Shown here: positions 37,057 through 48,774 of the stretch, in pieces
Layout of the letters: the number at the start of each line of letters is the position of its first letter
Position numbering within the stretch: position 1 is the stretch's first letter
From: Acheta domesticus
Lineage: Eukaryota > Arthropoda > Insecta > Orthoptera > Gryllidae
Length of the DNA: 64,000 bases
Direction: 5' to 3'
Assembly: GCA_031308135.1 (NCBI GenBank)
Contig: JAHLJT010000631.1
Coordinates: 199,327,126 to 199,391,125, forward strand
Made by a program: the position numbers and the translations under genes
The notes under the pieces: generated by a model
What the model was told of the DNA's origin: nothing
What the model saw: the letters and a program-made list of their open reading frames with translations, nothing else
Databases searched by the model: none

Positions 37057-37290
37057 CTGCCCCGTGGCGCAGAAGGTTGCGGCAGCCGTCGTCTGCGCCG
37101 AGGAGGCTGAAGGTTCGGGTCCTGCGTAGGCATGGTCGAATTTGTGATTCTCTCTTCACCCCTCATCATCATCCTACCACTTCATAATTCACACTCCAAG
37201 ACGTAACAACTTTGTGGTACCGAGGGATACAGCTGAAAAACTGGTCCAAAAATTACACACGTTAATCGTGTAGAGAGGTCAGAAATGGCC
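37056..37290 (+). mobile_element. tRNA-derived SINE (second family)
   Basis: The head is tRNA-like: 'ccgtggcgcagaagg' contains an A-box match and 'ggttcgggtcc' (about 37113-37123) a B-box match, spaced as in a tRNA gene. A unique body follows, then an AAT-rich tail near 37300. Base pairing is not good enough for a working tRNA. It would be a polymerase III-transcribed retroposon. Confidence 0.65.
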
Positions 37291-37299
37291 GATACGCCA

Positions 37300-37558
37300 A
37301 TAATAATAACAATAATAATCATTCACCCAATAATTCTCTCCAGTAATGGCCTTATCGAAAAACACGTCAAAGAAAACCTTCAAAAACTTGATATCCTTCC
37401 AAGACTTTTAAAATTAATGCAGAAGTCTGTTATCTTAAACACTTGCCACATTGTCCGGAACTTTCTAAATTCAGATTCTTAAATAAATAGCAAATAACAC
37501 ACTTGGTGAAAAGCCCAATGTTATTTGAGAACCAGGTCTTCCTGTGAATCAGCAATGT
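37300..37558 (+). pseudogene. LINE fragment: last residues of ORF2 plus 3' UTR (copy 2)
   Basis: After a short AAT-rich stretch, the frame encodes HVKENLQKLDI and LMQKSVILNTCHIVRNFL, the end of the same restriction-like endonuclease domain as copies 1 and 3. A stop, a ~70-base 3' UTR and (AAT)n follow. It is a very short 5'-truncated insertion. Confidence 0.7.

Positions 37559-37619
<61 letters not shown>
37559..37619 (+). repeat. (AAT)n microsatellite between LINE copies 2 and 3
   Basis: About twenty AAT units lie between the 3' UTR of copy 2 and the first codons of copy 3. They serve as the tail of one and the 5' flank of the other. Confidence 0.9.
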
Positions 37620-37623
<4 letters not shown>

Positions 37624-38815
37624 TCAGCAATAGGTAGTTTGGCGGTGCCTGTAGCCGAATACAGTTTCGGACTAGTAGACTGGACTGAACAAGAAATTCG
37701 CATCATGGATCGAAAAAACAGAAAATTGCTTATAATGCATCATGTTGCCCACCCCCGAGCTGATGTACATAGACTTTGTGTGTCACGTAAGGAAGGAGGA
37801 AGAGGCCTGAGACAAATTGAAGCTTCCTGGCACAATGCAATAACCGGGATGGGAAAGTATGTAGTCAGCATCAAGATGACTCACTAATGAGGCAGGTCAT
37901 GAAATCTGACCGAAGAATAGGAAACAGAGGCATTGTAAGTGTAGCAAGAAGCATTGCGAACAAGACTATGCAAGACAACCAGAATGACAGAGACACTGAA
38001 CTTCTGATGCTACTTAACATGAAATTTGAGACACAGAAAATGTTAAAGAAATCGTGGAGAGACAAACCACTCCACGGACAATATCTAAAAAGAATGGACA
38101 AGGTGCAGATCAATAATGATCAATCATTTATGTAGCTTAAAAGGGGAAGAATGAAGCCAGTATCGGAAGCACTTGTAATAGCTGCCCAAGATCAGGCGTT
38201 GAGAACACGACATTATGATAAAGCGGTTCTCAAAATTTCCCAAGATGATAAATGCCGCATTTGTCAGGAACACGTAGAAACCATCGATCATATTGTCTCA
38301 GCTTGTCCAATCCTAGCAAAGACCGAATACTTGAAAAGACACGACAGGGTGTGTAGCTACCTCCACTGGCAGATCTGTACCGCCCTCGAAGTTCCGAACA
38401 CATGCCCCAAGTGGTACGAACACTCACCGAAACCGGTGACGTCTGTTGGATTGTGTACGATATTGTACGACCAACAAATTCAAACTGATCGCACGATAGC
38501 GGAAAACAAACCGGATATAGTTATCCGGGATTTGGCGAAAAATCGTGTTTACTCATCGATGTTGCTGTACCTTGCGATCAAAACGTTGTTACCAAGGAGG
38601 CAGAGAAACGTCTTAAATACAAGAGTTTGGAAATCGAGATCAGCCGAATGTGGGGCGTAAAAGCACAGGTCGTCCCGATAGTTATCGGAGCTCTGGGATT
38701 TGTTCCGCAAAATTTAAGTAAGAACTTGTCTAAACTCCCTGGTAATTCAAAAGACTGGGAAGTGCAAGAAATTGCTTTATTTGGAACAGCCCACATTTTG
38801 CGTAAATTATTGTAG
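37620..38815 (+). pseudogene. LINE ORF2 C-terminal third with zinc knuckle and restriction-like endonuclease (copy 3)
   Basis: Frames joined across lesions encode a post-reverse-transcriptase region (YSFGLVDWTEQEI, KLLIMHHVAHPRADVHRL, GGRGLRQIE) and a CCHC knuckle (CRIC...HIVSAC, C-x2-C-x8-H-x4-C, about 38255-38310). ERHD-type and IQTDRTI motifs and the endonuclease (KPDIVIRD near 38510, LLIDVAVP near 38560, VVPIVIGALGFVP, ALFGTAHILRKLL) follow. This order is that of R2/R4/NeSL-like LINEs. Lesions: a frameshift near 37860, TAG at 38133-38135 where Trp is expected, and a frameshift near 38550 inside the catalytic region. The reverse transcriptase is missing through 5' truncation. Confidence 0.85.
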
Positions 38816-38918
38816 AGGCACTGATAGTCACCGGATCTGCTCCTTGGGTAGCTTGTTGCAACCTGGAGTAGATATTATATTCAGCCGACTCATAACATCT
38901 TTAATCGTGATGTAATGG

Positions 38919-38983
<65 letters not shown>
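38919..38983 (+). repeat. (AAT)n microsatellite, tail of LINE copy 3
   Basis: About twenty-one AAT units follow the ~100-base 3' UTR of LINE copy 3. Confidence 0.9.
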
Positions 38984-39938
38984 CGTAGAATCATCATTAT
39001 TGCGGATTGGAACAAGCGTGCACTTAGGATGGCCTTCCTGAATCCTTTGCAAATGCCAATTTTCTTAGTTCTAATTTTTCAATCCATTTCTACCGAGATT
39101 GCTTTGGGAATTTTGCAAAGGAATTTTTTCAGTACATGGCTTTTACAACAGTATGTTTCTCAAAAAAAAAAATATTATAACCATGTTTTGCTAATGGTGA
39201 TTCTCTGGATAAACCTGCTTCAGTCTTAGTGCGCGTTCAGTTCCGCGAACTGCGTTCAGTCTCCATGCGAAGCGCTATGTAAAAACTCTTAATTTCGTCT
39301 TTGGTCTGCCTATATTTTCCTGGCAAATTATGTAGCTAACTGGACTCTCGTACTGAAGAAAAAATGGAAAATAAGTGGTATGAAGCTGAGATTCTCAAAC
39401 TTTTCACCCCGAGCCCCTTTGCCTTGGTGTACCATAATCCAATAAGTGAGATGATATGTTTTTAGTTGCTTCATTCCTTGAAGGCTAAAATGTTATTTTG
39501 TTGTTTGTACATTAATGGCTCATTCAGCACCTCAGACATATCTGCTATTTGCCGTGACCGTCACTGAAAAAGAAATGGATTTTAGTTGTGCGGAACCATG
39601 TGCAAACATTGTGGAAGCAATATCAACCGCTGCTGATAGGAAGAGTTTCACATATTGTGGGTGTCCTTTGCATTTGGCAATTTTATTAGGAACCTGAAAG
39701 ACTGAAAAGAGTTTTGGAAGGCGCAGTTGTCATTTTTAATGATTGTTGCGTAGATTTAAATATTTTTAGCTTCTGATCAAAGTGAGTGTCCTTAAGTGTA
39801 CCTATGAGCTCATCATGTTTGTAAATTCCTCTTCAACTTATTTGGTTTCATTCTATCATATGATATTACACTCAAGCATACTATATTTTGAGACCACCTA
39901 TAGAAGTTCTTGTAAATCTTAAAGATAAATAATTGGGC
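38984..39938. other. Intronic sequence; possible eroded hAT end near 39387
   Basis: There is no gene. 'gattctcaaacttttcaccc' near 39391 followed by 'gagcccctttg' resembles a common hAT terminus. No matching end or target duplication was found, so I do not call an element. Confidence 0.3.
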
Positions 39939-39939
39939 T

Positions 39940-40316
39940 GAAATGCAGTTTGTGGTACGATTCGTTCACTCGCGAGTAAACGTGGAGGAAAAAAAAAACA
40001 ACTAGAGGGACAAGCAGGAGGCAAGAAAATGGAGATTTCCTGGAAAATATGAAGAAAATATACATGCTAAATTATTTTTAAGATGTGTTCGCATAAAATG
40101 CATTGGTAATTATGTGGTGGACAGACTTAAGAATGTTTTGTGTTAACACGAGAACAGAAGGCCCGCGCCTCGTCCTCGACTTGGAACTGCATAGCGAGAG
40201 AAGCGTCTCTTTCCGCGGGAAAGTACCTCGGCCGTGCACACTGTGGCCGCGCCGCGAGTGTCTCAATCTCGGAATCGACAGCGCGCGTGAACGAATCGTA
40301 TCACAAACTGCATTTC
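39940..40316. mobile_element. MITE with 35-bp inverted ends and CpG-rich core
   Basis: GAAATGCAGTTTGTG at 39940 and its inverted partner ending at 40316 pair over about 35 bases with two or three changes, continuing ACGATTCGTTCAC. The interior (40150-40290) is GC-rich. No frame of note. The superfamily is unknown because no clear target duplication is visible. Confidence 0.7.
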
Positions 40317-43300
40317 TATCAAAGATTGTTGTTATACTTTCTTGATTTTGAGATTCCCTCTAAATTTGAAATGCGTGCAACTGATTAGTTAATTCTCACA
40401 CTACTGATGTTATGTCTCAGAATTTCGTTATGGGCCATTGATTTCGAAACACTTTTGTCAAAAATCTCTTCATTTTTAAACGTATTATTGAAATAAAGGA
40501 AACGCAGAATAAATCAAAATCTAACAGGGAACTTACTTACTTAATATTACTTAATACTTACTTAATATTACACAAGGTAGCAAACGTAACATCAATACTG
40601 CAATCGAAGTTTGTTGCTGGACACTGCATTGGAAAAACTAGTGTTCCAGAGGGCGCTGATTGGATGTATGCTAAATTGATATTGCCATCCTGAAAGACAA
40701 ATTATCGTACGGAAGCTCAGTTAATAAAGGATCATTCGTCCAAAAATACTCAGCAAATGTTTTTCAAATTCAAATTAATGGAGATTCTTATTGAATTGGT
40801 AATGAAAATACTTTACAAAAATACTTATTTTTGATGACCTGTAAAAACATATTTTATCTTTAATTCGGTAAAGTTAAATTAAAGAGATTTTATTTTCAAA
40901 GTTTTCTAATTGTCTTACTAATACAATTTGTATTTTCAAAGTTTCTCGCGCCCTTTTTTCTTCAGCCTTAACGCCCCACTTACGGTTGCACCCCTACAAA
41001 GAACTTGTGGTATGTGTAGTATTGTTATTTCCCCTTCCCCTAACTGTATCGAATGTATAACGAATCGGAAACAGCAGTGCAAATTTCGAGGCTTTGCCAT
41101 TTTACAGCGGTAAGGATTAACGCAACGGACACGCCAATTTAATATAGTATCTTATGGAGATTAAAATGGAATTTGCCGAAGTATTTTAATTACATATTGT
41201 AACACATAAGAATCCGAGTTCTCAAGATACGAAATAGATTTATTTCGAGAAACGTGTGTTTCCTCTTCGGAAACATATCATATTGTTCTTTTTGAGAAGT
41301 CACATACTAATGGTGTTCTTCTCGATAGCTTGACTGTGCAGTAGTGTACTCTAGAAGTGCTCATGCAGCCAGCCACTTTCTGCGCCAATAGCAGAAGGGA
41401 TGATTGAAGGAATGTCGCGCGCTGGCTGCTACCTGTCGCATGTTTGAACAATGCTTGGCATATTGACCTGCCTGAATGTGCTATGTGTCTACCCAGATCT
41501 GAGATCTGGAGATAGGGCGACGGTTTGCACAACGTGGTCGATCAAAGCAACAAGTCTGTAGTGGGATCAGAGCGCCTTTGAGTGCTGTTTATCATGTTAA
41601 CGGCTCTTGCGACAGCAACCGAGTCTTTCGTACACTTAAAAATGTGCTTTTCGTTCAGGAGCCAAGTTCGAATGAAGGTGCTGTTGAATCGGTATTATTT
41701 TAATAGTTTAAACTGTTTTAATTTTCTCAGTTCACGTTAATTCGTCATTCTCCTTGCGTTTATTTCGAAATCCACACATGTAGTCTTGTATAATGTGAAG
41801 TGCTTGCAATGGTGACGGTCGTCGCCATGGTGCTTTCACTGGTGGTAATGACAGTAGTTGCGGTATTTGTTTACTTTACAAATGGAAGTCAATTATTGAA
41901 GTGGAAATGAATATGAAATTCTTTGAAAAGAATATCAGTTATGTAGTTTGAAGATAAGTTATGTAATGATTAACTTTCACACTTAGAATAGCCATGGAAC
42001 TGATTGCTTAAGAAAGCTATGAAATTTTCAGTTTCTGATCAGAAACGAAGGTTCGTTTGCGATTCAGTGTGCTGTTTCAGGGCTACTAAAGTAATTTCTC
42101 TTCGTAAAAGATTCTCTACTGAACGTGCACAGTTCGTACAAGAGAATGTTTTAATGCGCGATGTCAAAGTGGTTAACAGTTAATTACTGTAGTTAAATAT
42201 TTTATTTCATTTGATCATGACTGATTGAAATATATATATTCCTTCGTGTGTTAGTTTCCTGCCAAAGCTTTATTCAAGAAGAAGTAAAAGAAGGCAGAAA
42301 AAAGAAAGAAAAAACAAACAAACAAAAACTGAAAAGATAATAAAGCTTATTGGGTCGTTATTGGCGAAACGTTTAATCCAAGTGTGGACGTAACTTGCTT
42401 TGACATGTTCGAGTATGAATTAAAGGTATTTCTGTTGAAGGTTAATGATCTTTAACAAATAATTGTTTGCGAGCTTTTGATATGTTGAATTCCAAACAGT
42501 TGATATTTACAAAGGGTTGTCTGTCATTTAATGACTAATGAAAAAGATCAATGACTTTTTCAATCTGTTGAGCGTAGGTACGTTCTTGTCACCACTTTTA
42601 TTAGATGAACAATGGTTTCTAGAACATTCCGAGTTTTCTGAGGAGTCGAAGTAAAAATTAGGATTCCTTTCGCGTTGTTACGTGGCTTGTTTAGTGAATG
42701 CTAGAGCACTAAGGGACTCAATCTGTCCGTAAATCATCCCGAAGCTTAGCATCCAAGTACCAACATTGCTGACAATACGCCACCACTTCGAAATAAGAAT
42801 CGAAGACTGCCGAGAAGTGGGTAGGCTGAGCGAATGTGAAGGCGTGCTCCCCTGCCGTTTACGAGCGTTGTTTGCATCAGAGGAGGTTTGGTGCTCGCTC
42901 TCCGGCGTTTTCTCGTCGCCACCCCAGCTTTCCTTGCGCGACTGCGTCACTATTTCGCCTTCATTACTGTTTGCCCTATTCCATAGACAAGATGCTGATA
43001 AGAACATAATGAAGGTAATTACTATTCAAAAGGTAGAAACCGTATTTTTTGAAGAATTTAAACTCTGTTTTTCAGTTGAAAAAATTGAAAGTATTATTTT
43101 AGTGACCACAGTTTTAGTTGTTACACTATTATTTTATTTGTATTATTTAATTTATTGCCGTAAAACAATATTAAAAATAATGATTTGTTTGTATTCGATC
43201 AGATGTTTCGTCCAGTTTCTCTTGATCCATTCAACAAATGATAAGTGGTGAAGCCAGAAAACTATTGTTGATTTTTGCTTTGCTTCTGGACAATAATTGT

Positions 43301-43490
43301 TGCTGTTCTCCATCAAAATGTTTTTCTGTAAGCAATAAACAAAAATGTGTACTCTTTTCATTAGTTCAAACCTGTACGTGACGTATGCATTGTTAGTGGA
43401 CTTCAGTGAAGGAAATTCCAGAGGAAAGCATGTGAAGAATTTTGTGAACATTCCGAAGGATTGAACTCCGAGGATTGTGCTCAAGAGCTC
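40317..43490. other. Intronic sequence, no recognised feature
   Basis: 3.2 kb of mostly AT-rich sequence. A 161-codon frame (42766-43251) and an overlapping antisense 109-codon frame have no recognisable domain. They lie in a patch of higher G+C and are probably chance. Confidence 0.4.
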
Positions 43491-43492
43491 CA

Positions 43493-43555
43493 TCCTACTC
43501 AAGATACCTCCATCCTACGATACCTCCATCCTACGATACTACCATCCTACGATAC
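43493..43555 (+). repeat. Short tandem repeat of a 15-16 bp unit
   Basis: 'gatacctccatcctac' recurs about four times with small changes (ccatcctac, aagatacct, gatactacc). It runs directly into the palindrome that follows. Confidence 0.75.
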
Positions 43556-43583
43556 CATGGGAATCTTGCGATTCCCATGGTAT
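43552..43583. repeat. Perfect 14-bp-stem hairpin with 4-base loop
   Basis: ATACCATGGGAATC, loop TTGC, then GATTCCCATGGTAT. The first bases overlap the last tandem unit. It is followed by T6. It could be a cruciform or RNA hairpin. No function is implied by context. Confidence 0.9.
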
Positions 43584-44084
43584 TTTTTCTCGTCTAAGCC
43601 CCAAATAAAATCTCCTCAATCTGTACTGAGTTACGTTGATAGAATGCTATTAAGATGGACAGATTTCTATGTATAGTGGGGAAACGATAAAAACCATTAA
43701 TATGTTACTGAGGACTTTTGTTTATTATTTTCTATTGTATCCATTGACTCGTTCTACTGAAACTGACAATGAGGCAGTATCGAATAGAAAAGCTCATGTA
43801 GTCTAACTTGACATTGGCAGGCTTTAACTTCTCTCTGATTTGCAGTTGCCATAATTTTCCTTGTCTCGTTAAACTAATACAATAAGGAACCAGCAACATT
43901 ACTTCCTTTCCGTAGAAAGTTACACTACAGTGTTAAACTAAACCAGTGCCGATTTAATACAGAGAAGATGTACTACGTTTTCTTACAGTAGAAACTGAGT
44001 TCTTGAATTTCGGCTATTCCGAGAAAATTACGGCTGGCATAATATTTTCGACTTGATGGAACTGCTCGTACTCCAGCGACTTGT

Positions 44085-44131
44085 GCAGCGCGCTGGATGT
44101 GGAGCATAGTCGTCGCCGTCGTCTCCGCCCG

Positions 44132-44169
<38 letters not shown>

Positions 44170-44475
44170 TGCCGCCCCCGCCCCGCTCCCGCTGGGGTCG
44201 CGTAGAGTCGGGTCGGGTCGCGACGCATTGTCGCGCCTCCGTCGCTTCTTAGCCGGCCAGCACCTCTGGGACACTCGCGTCACCGCCGACCGTCTCTCGA
44301 GAATAACTCAAGGCAGCGCCCGGTAATTCTGTGGAGGAAGTCGTTGAACTTCTCTCCTTCCTTCCCTCCCCTGCTGCATGTAATAGCGCTGGAATGCTCT
44401 CCGCAATTTTCTCCTCCAGTAACGAGCGGGCGCGCCCGCCCCTCTCGAGCGGCCACAACGATGCCACTCGTTCTG
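44085..44475. promoter_or_regulatory. CpG-rich island with (GCC)n tract
   Basis: A G+C-rich, CpG-rich patch with about thirteen GCC units at 44131-44169 and GC-box-like 'ccccgccccg' near 44176. Alanine- or arginine-rich frames on both strands are products of the triplet repeat. It may be a promoter or enhancer within the intron. Evidence is composition only. Confidence 0.35.
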
Positions 44476-44679
44476 CAGAGGCAGGGGGCGTGCCACACGC
44501 CCATTGATAGCTGGACAAATTACCAATGGGCCGGGAAGGATTCAATGAAGTGTGTATTATTTGGAAAAGTTCATTTTAATTTCCCGAACACGTAATAGAG
44601 AGAAAGTCAAAAAAGAAAGAAAAAATCAATGCCGAGAATTTGAAGAAATCACTTTTTGAGGGCCGTGACGAAAAAAAAT

Positions 44680-44870
44680 CAATGACTGCGGCTGGCTGGC
44701 CGGCTGCCAGTGCGTCTGTCCGGGCGTCAGTTTGTGGGGTCGTCTGTCTATCTTTCCTGCCGTCTATCTATCTGTGTCTCTGTCCGGCTGGCCGTCTGCG
44801 TGTCTGGCCGCCTGCCTACTAGTCTACCTGCTTACCTGTCTGTTTGTCCGGCTGTGATTTCCATGAAAAC
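44680..44870 (+). repeat. GTCT/GGCT-rich low-complexity block
   Basis: Degenerate runs of CTGTCTGTC, CTATCTATCTGT and GGCTGGC resemble an expanded form of the (GTCC/GTCT) block of family A. Confidence 0.5.
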
Positions 44871-45139
44871 ATTGCACCGTATCACTTACGGAGCTTCTAT
44901 CGGGGTCATCCCTCAGGTATTCATTTGCATAGATACGAAGTTGTTGGTGTACATTTCTTCGTACTCTATCACTTCCTTCGAACTCAAGAGAATTTTTGCC
45001 TAACGACTGACTGGAAGGAGGTTTGAAATTGGAAAAATCTAGTCTTTTGGCAAGAAGTCTTACTACATCCTGAATTTAGAGTATACTTGGAACTACTTTC
45101 TTAAAATTGTCGATATTGGGCGTTAGTGTTACATTCTCG

Positions 45140-45740
45140 CACTTCATAAGAAAAGGCATGCCCCGGTAAACGGCAGATTTCAACAAAAAACACTCCTGTT
45201 GCCAGACCCTGGTAACGTAAAAGTGGAGAAATCTTGTTAATATTTAAAGTAAATTACTTCCTCTAATACGTTTTGCAGTCAGAATCCATGTTTTGAGGAT
45301 CCTTGATCCCGAAAATCGATTTCGGCAAAACGTATGTCCTTCCCTCTGTGGTCAACGCGAGCGCCTAAACCGTTCAGCCAATATCCTTCGAAAAATTCTA
45401 AAAAATGGCTCAATTTTTTTATTAAACTTGGTTCTCGGATAGCCTAATGAACGCGTACAAAAATGATGGAAGTCTCATTTTCCCTGATTTTGATTTTCCT
45501 TGAAATCCTAGATTTTTCGAAAACTGCAAAAAGTTCAATATTTCTTTCGGCGTCTTCATACAACTACAATATTGGAGATCGAGATTTCCTGAATAAAATG
45601 TGTTCTTAAGACGTATTAAAATAACGTCATATACGCTTTTTCTAAAACATGACAATTTTGCGTGAAATATCGGTAATTTTTATTTTTTTTGTACAAGTTT
45701 TTTCTCAAATTGCTCCAGATATGTTCATTAATGTCACAAT
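45140..45740 (+). repeat. Family A fragment, plus strand
   Basis: Recognisable pieces are 'aatccatgttttgaggatcc' to 'cggcaaaacg', 'gtggtcaacgcgagcgcc', 'ggcgtcttcatacaactac' and 'tttttctcaaattgctcc'. It abuts the truncated LINE at about 45757. Confidence 0.55.
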
Positions 45741-45756
45741 GAAATAAAGAGAGTAA

Positions 45757-47440
45757 TTTCCCAAAAAATTTCAGATACGATGTTTATTCCCGAAACTTCT
45801 CCCAACGAAATCCTCAGAATAGTCAGTAAACTAAAAAATAAATATTCATCTGGTTTAGATGAATTTCCGTATTGTTTATTAAAAACTTGTGCACCTGCCT
45901 TTATACATCCGTTAACTCACATTTTCAATGCTTCTTTATGTACAGGAATATTTCCAGATATTTTCAAAACAGCAAACATTAAGCCACTTTTTAAAAAAGG
46001 GAACAAAAATGATATTCAAAATTACCGGCCAATTTCTCTTTTGTCAGTTTTCTCAAAAATATTAGACAAAAAACTACTTACGAATGGAAACATTTCTCAG
46101 GAAAAACAGAGCGTTTTCAGACTCACAACACGGTTTTAGAAAATCAAAATCTACGGAAACTGCCATTTTTTCTTTTCTCAAAGATGTTGCTTCATCAATA
46201 GACCAAAATGAAGTACCCATTGGAATATTCGTAGATCTCTCGAAAGCTTTTGACGTTATTGACCATAAGATCTTGCTCTCAAAATTACCTTCGTATGGAA
46301 TTCGTGGTATTGCCCTAGATTGGATAACTTCTTACCTTAAACATCGGACTCAAAGAGTAGAAATACCATACTGGCAGGAAAGGACATTACATACTTATAT
46401 TTCCAATTCTTTGCCAATTGTGCATGGGGTCCCGCAAGGTTCGATCTTAGGTCCTCTTCTCTTTCTGTTATATGTAAACGATATGCCCTCGTCTATTAAA
46501 AATGGAAGAACGGTTCTGTTTGCTGATGACACGAATGTTCTTTGCAAAAAAGAAACAGTAAATAGTACAATTTCAGAAGTTTCGAATTGGTTTAATAATA
46601 ACAAATTAATTGTTAACGAAAGAAAAACTGTTTCAATGCATTTTTGCATCTCAAATCGGAAATCGCATGTTCCATTGAAAATGAACAATATGCAATTAGC
46701 TGATGTTGAGGCAACAAAATTTTTAGGTCTTTCAATTCAATCAAACCTCAAATGGAATGTACATATATCAGAATTAAACACTAAATTAAGTTCATTATGC
46801 TATGCATTCAGAATTCTTTCAAATTCTGTCAGCCTTCATGCAGCTCGTTGCGTTTATTTTGCAAATGTGCATTCCCGCCTGAGATGTGGCATAATATTCT
46901 GGAGAAGCTCATCCTGTAGTATTCAGACCTTCAGATTGCAAAAGAAAATTATTCGAATAATGAAAAAATGCCTTCCACGTGATTCCTGCAAGCCTCTTTT
47001 CATTGAGCTGGGAATCCTACCATTGCCTTGTCTATAATTACGAATCTGTAATATTTGTCAAAAATGACCTACTTAACGGAGGGAACATATTTTCATGCAA
47101 TATTGATATTTATAATTACAACACACGCCGTAGAAATCACGTGCATCAAGTGTCAGTATCAACAGCTCAGTACAAGAAATCAACATACAATACATGTACG
47201 TTACTTTACAACGCATTGCCAGATGACATAAAACAATTAAAGTCGGTACACAAATTTAAGTTTAAAGTAAAATCTTTTCTGCTGCAAAACTGTTTCTATA
47301 CAATTAGAGACTATACTGATCGTGAAAAAGAAAAATTATGTTTATTGTAACAAAACAAAGATATATAATGAATTAGTTTACGTTTGCATTGTATACATTT
47401 TTAAAAAATATTTAATATGTCTGTAACAAGTAATGTACTT
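45757..47440 (+). pseudogene. APE-type LINE, 5'-truncated copy: reverse transcriptase and C-terminus
   Basis: Homology to the 63.2-64 kb copy begins at about 45757. The coding part shows the reverse transcriptase fingers (SSGLDEFPYCLLK, IKPLFKKGNKNDIQNYRPISLL), motif A FVDLSKAFDVIDHK (about 46228-46269), motif B VHGVPQGSILGPLLF, motif C FADD (46519-46530) and the C-terminal YNTRRRNHVHQV...LYNALPDDIKQL. Frameshifts lie at about 46085 (also in the 63.5 kb copy) and near 47030. The ORF2 stop is at 47348-47350, followed by 3' UTR whose end is uncertain. It may continue to the (AAAT)n tail at 47811-47836. Related to CR1/L2/Jockey-like LINEs. It cannot make a full ORF2 protein. Confidence 0.85.
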
Positions 47441-47574
47441 AAGCTTCCGGGTCAATGACCCCCGTCTTGATCAGTCCAGTTTCCCTGATCGATTTTGTCC
47501 AGTTTCCCTGGTCCATTGAGCAAATGCTGAGATGGCCCCTTGTTTTGCTTCTGGACGTAAATGTAGCTTCACTG

Positions 47575-47836
47575 TGCGCACGTTTTGTTGAACACTCCTT
47601 TTTCTTGTAGTTCATTTACCGTTGAAATTGATTTTCTATAGCTCGGGAACAAACATTTTTCAAATATTTTAATTTTTCTAAAATAATTATTTTCTAAATT
47701 CATTTTTTCGTTTCGTTTTTTTTTTAAATAAAATTTCTGGCCCTCAAGAAAATGTGCGCAGATAAATTTCTTTCCCCACACGTCATATACAGTTTTTACT
47801 GTTTTTTTGACAAATAAATAAATAAATAAATAAATT
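47575..47836 (+). repeat. Repeat with GCGCACG inverted ends and (AAAT)n tail (copy 1)
   Basis: TGCGCACGTTTTGTTGA at the left faces CTCAAGAAAATGTGCGCA ending at 47760. Then 'acagtttttactgttttttt' leads to (AAAT)n at 47811-47836. Parts match 50300-50385 and 57322-57573. It may be a MITE inserted into the LINE's 3' UTR, or one composite retroposon. The two readings cannot be separated here. Confidence 0.45.
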
Positions 47837-48770
47837 TTAAAAAATGTTGACTCTTCAGTCGGGCTGTACAACTAGAGGTCCCCGTAATGCACATAACCAC
47901 GTGCAGGAATTAGTTAAAGATCACTTACTGTATTGAGAGGAAACCTGATGCCCAACGACGAAAAGAAGAATTGTTCATGAAAAAATTTTATTATGTTCTG
48001 CAGTTAACACTTCTAAACGATCGTTTGTGTTTGGCACCGTGTATGTTTCGAATGCATGCCTCTTTTGTAATTATAAATGATTCTGTATAACCCACGCAAT
48101 TCTAAATGCTATTTTCCTGAGTCTGTCATCTCATGCCAAGAAAATATCTAGAAAATTGTGTAGATATTGAAGGAAGAAACTGAAAACGCCACAATTTACA
48201 TCGATTAAGTTGTATGTAACGAAAAGTACTTCATGGTTTCTGCATAAAGATTAGTAGTATTTTGATATTTCGTAATACCTTGTTAATTAATTTAATGTAA
48301 CGTTACCTATCGTTCTTGTTATGTTCATTTCATATTTGAGAGTTAGATTGTTAATATCTTATTTTGACGGCTGTCAAGTACTATCTGTGAAGCAGAAATT
48401 ATCCAAATTAAAAATACATAGTTTTAAGAACGTAACTAATAATGTGCTTTTCGGAGTTTAATAAAATCACCTACATTCATAAGTGTACGGAAAAGGCGAT
48501 CTATTATAGTGTTTAGCGGTTTTTATTGTATAAGCATAGGGAAATTCTCTCATCCATTTCATGGGAAAATAGAATATGAATAACTATTAATCGTACTTAT
48601 CACGAAAATAATATTGTATATTTGTCAACATTTCTAGTGTGTCTAAAAACTATTAGTGTGATTAGTATTTTTTTTAAATTTCCTTTGAATCTAGACAGTT
48701 ATGTTGGTTTGGGAATAAGTTCCGAATTCCTAAATTTTAGTTTCTTTCTCATTCCCTTCTCACATTTTGA
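47837..48770. other. Intronic sequence, no recognised feature
   Basis: AT-rich, no gene or repeat recognised. Confidence 0.45.
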
Positions 48771-48774
48771 ACGG

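Noticed and set aside
36754..37110. 118-codon frame with a poly-Ile run, and similar poly-Asn or poly-Tyr frames at 37.5 and 38.9 kb
   Set aside because: Translations of (AAT)n microsatellites.
39387..41000. hAT element suggested by a 'tctcaaacttttcacccc' end
   Set aside because: No inverted partner end and no 8-bp duplication could be found. The candidate right end near 40950 does not pair with it.
42766..43251. 161-codon plus-strand frame with a hydrophobic C-terminal half, and a 109-codon antisense frame
   Set aside because: No recognisable family. The hydrophobic half is a translation of AT-rich intron, and there is no sign of splice sites or neighbouring exons.
44028..44326. Poly-Ala and poly-Arg frames around 44.1 kb
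   Set aside because: Produced by a (GCC)n triplet repeat read in different frames.
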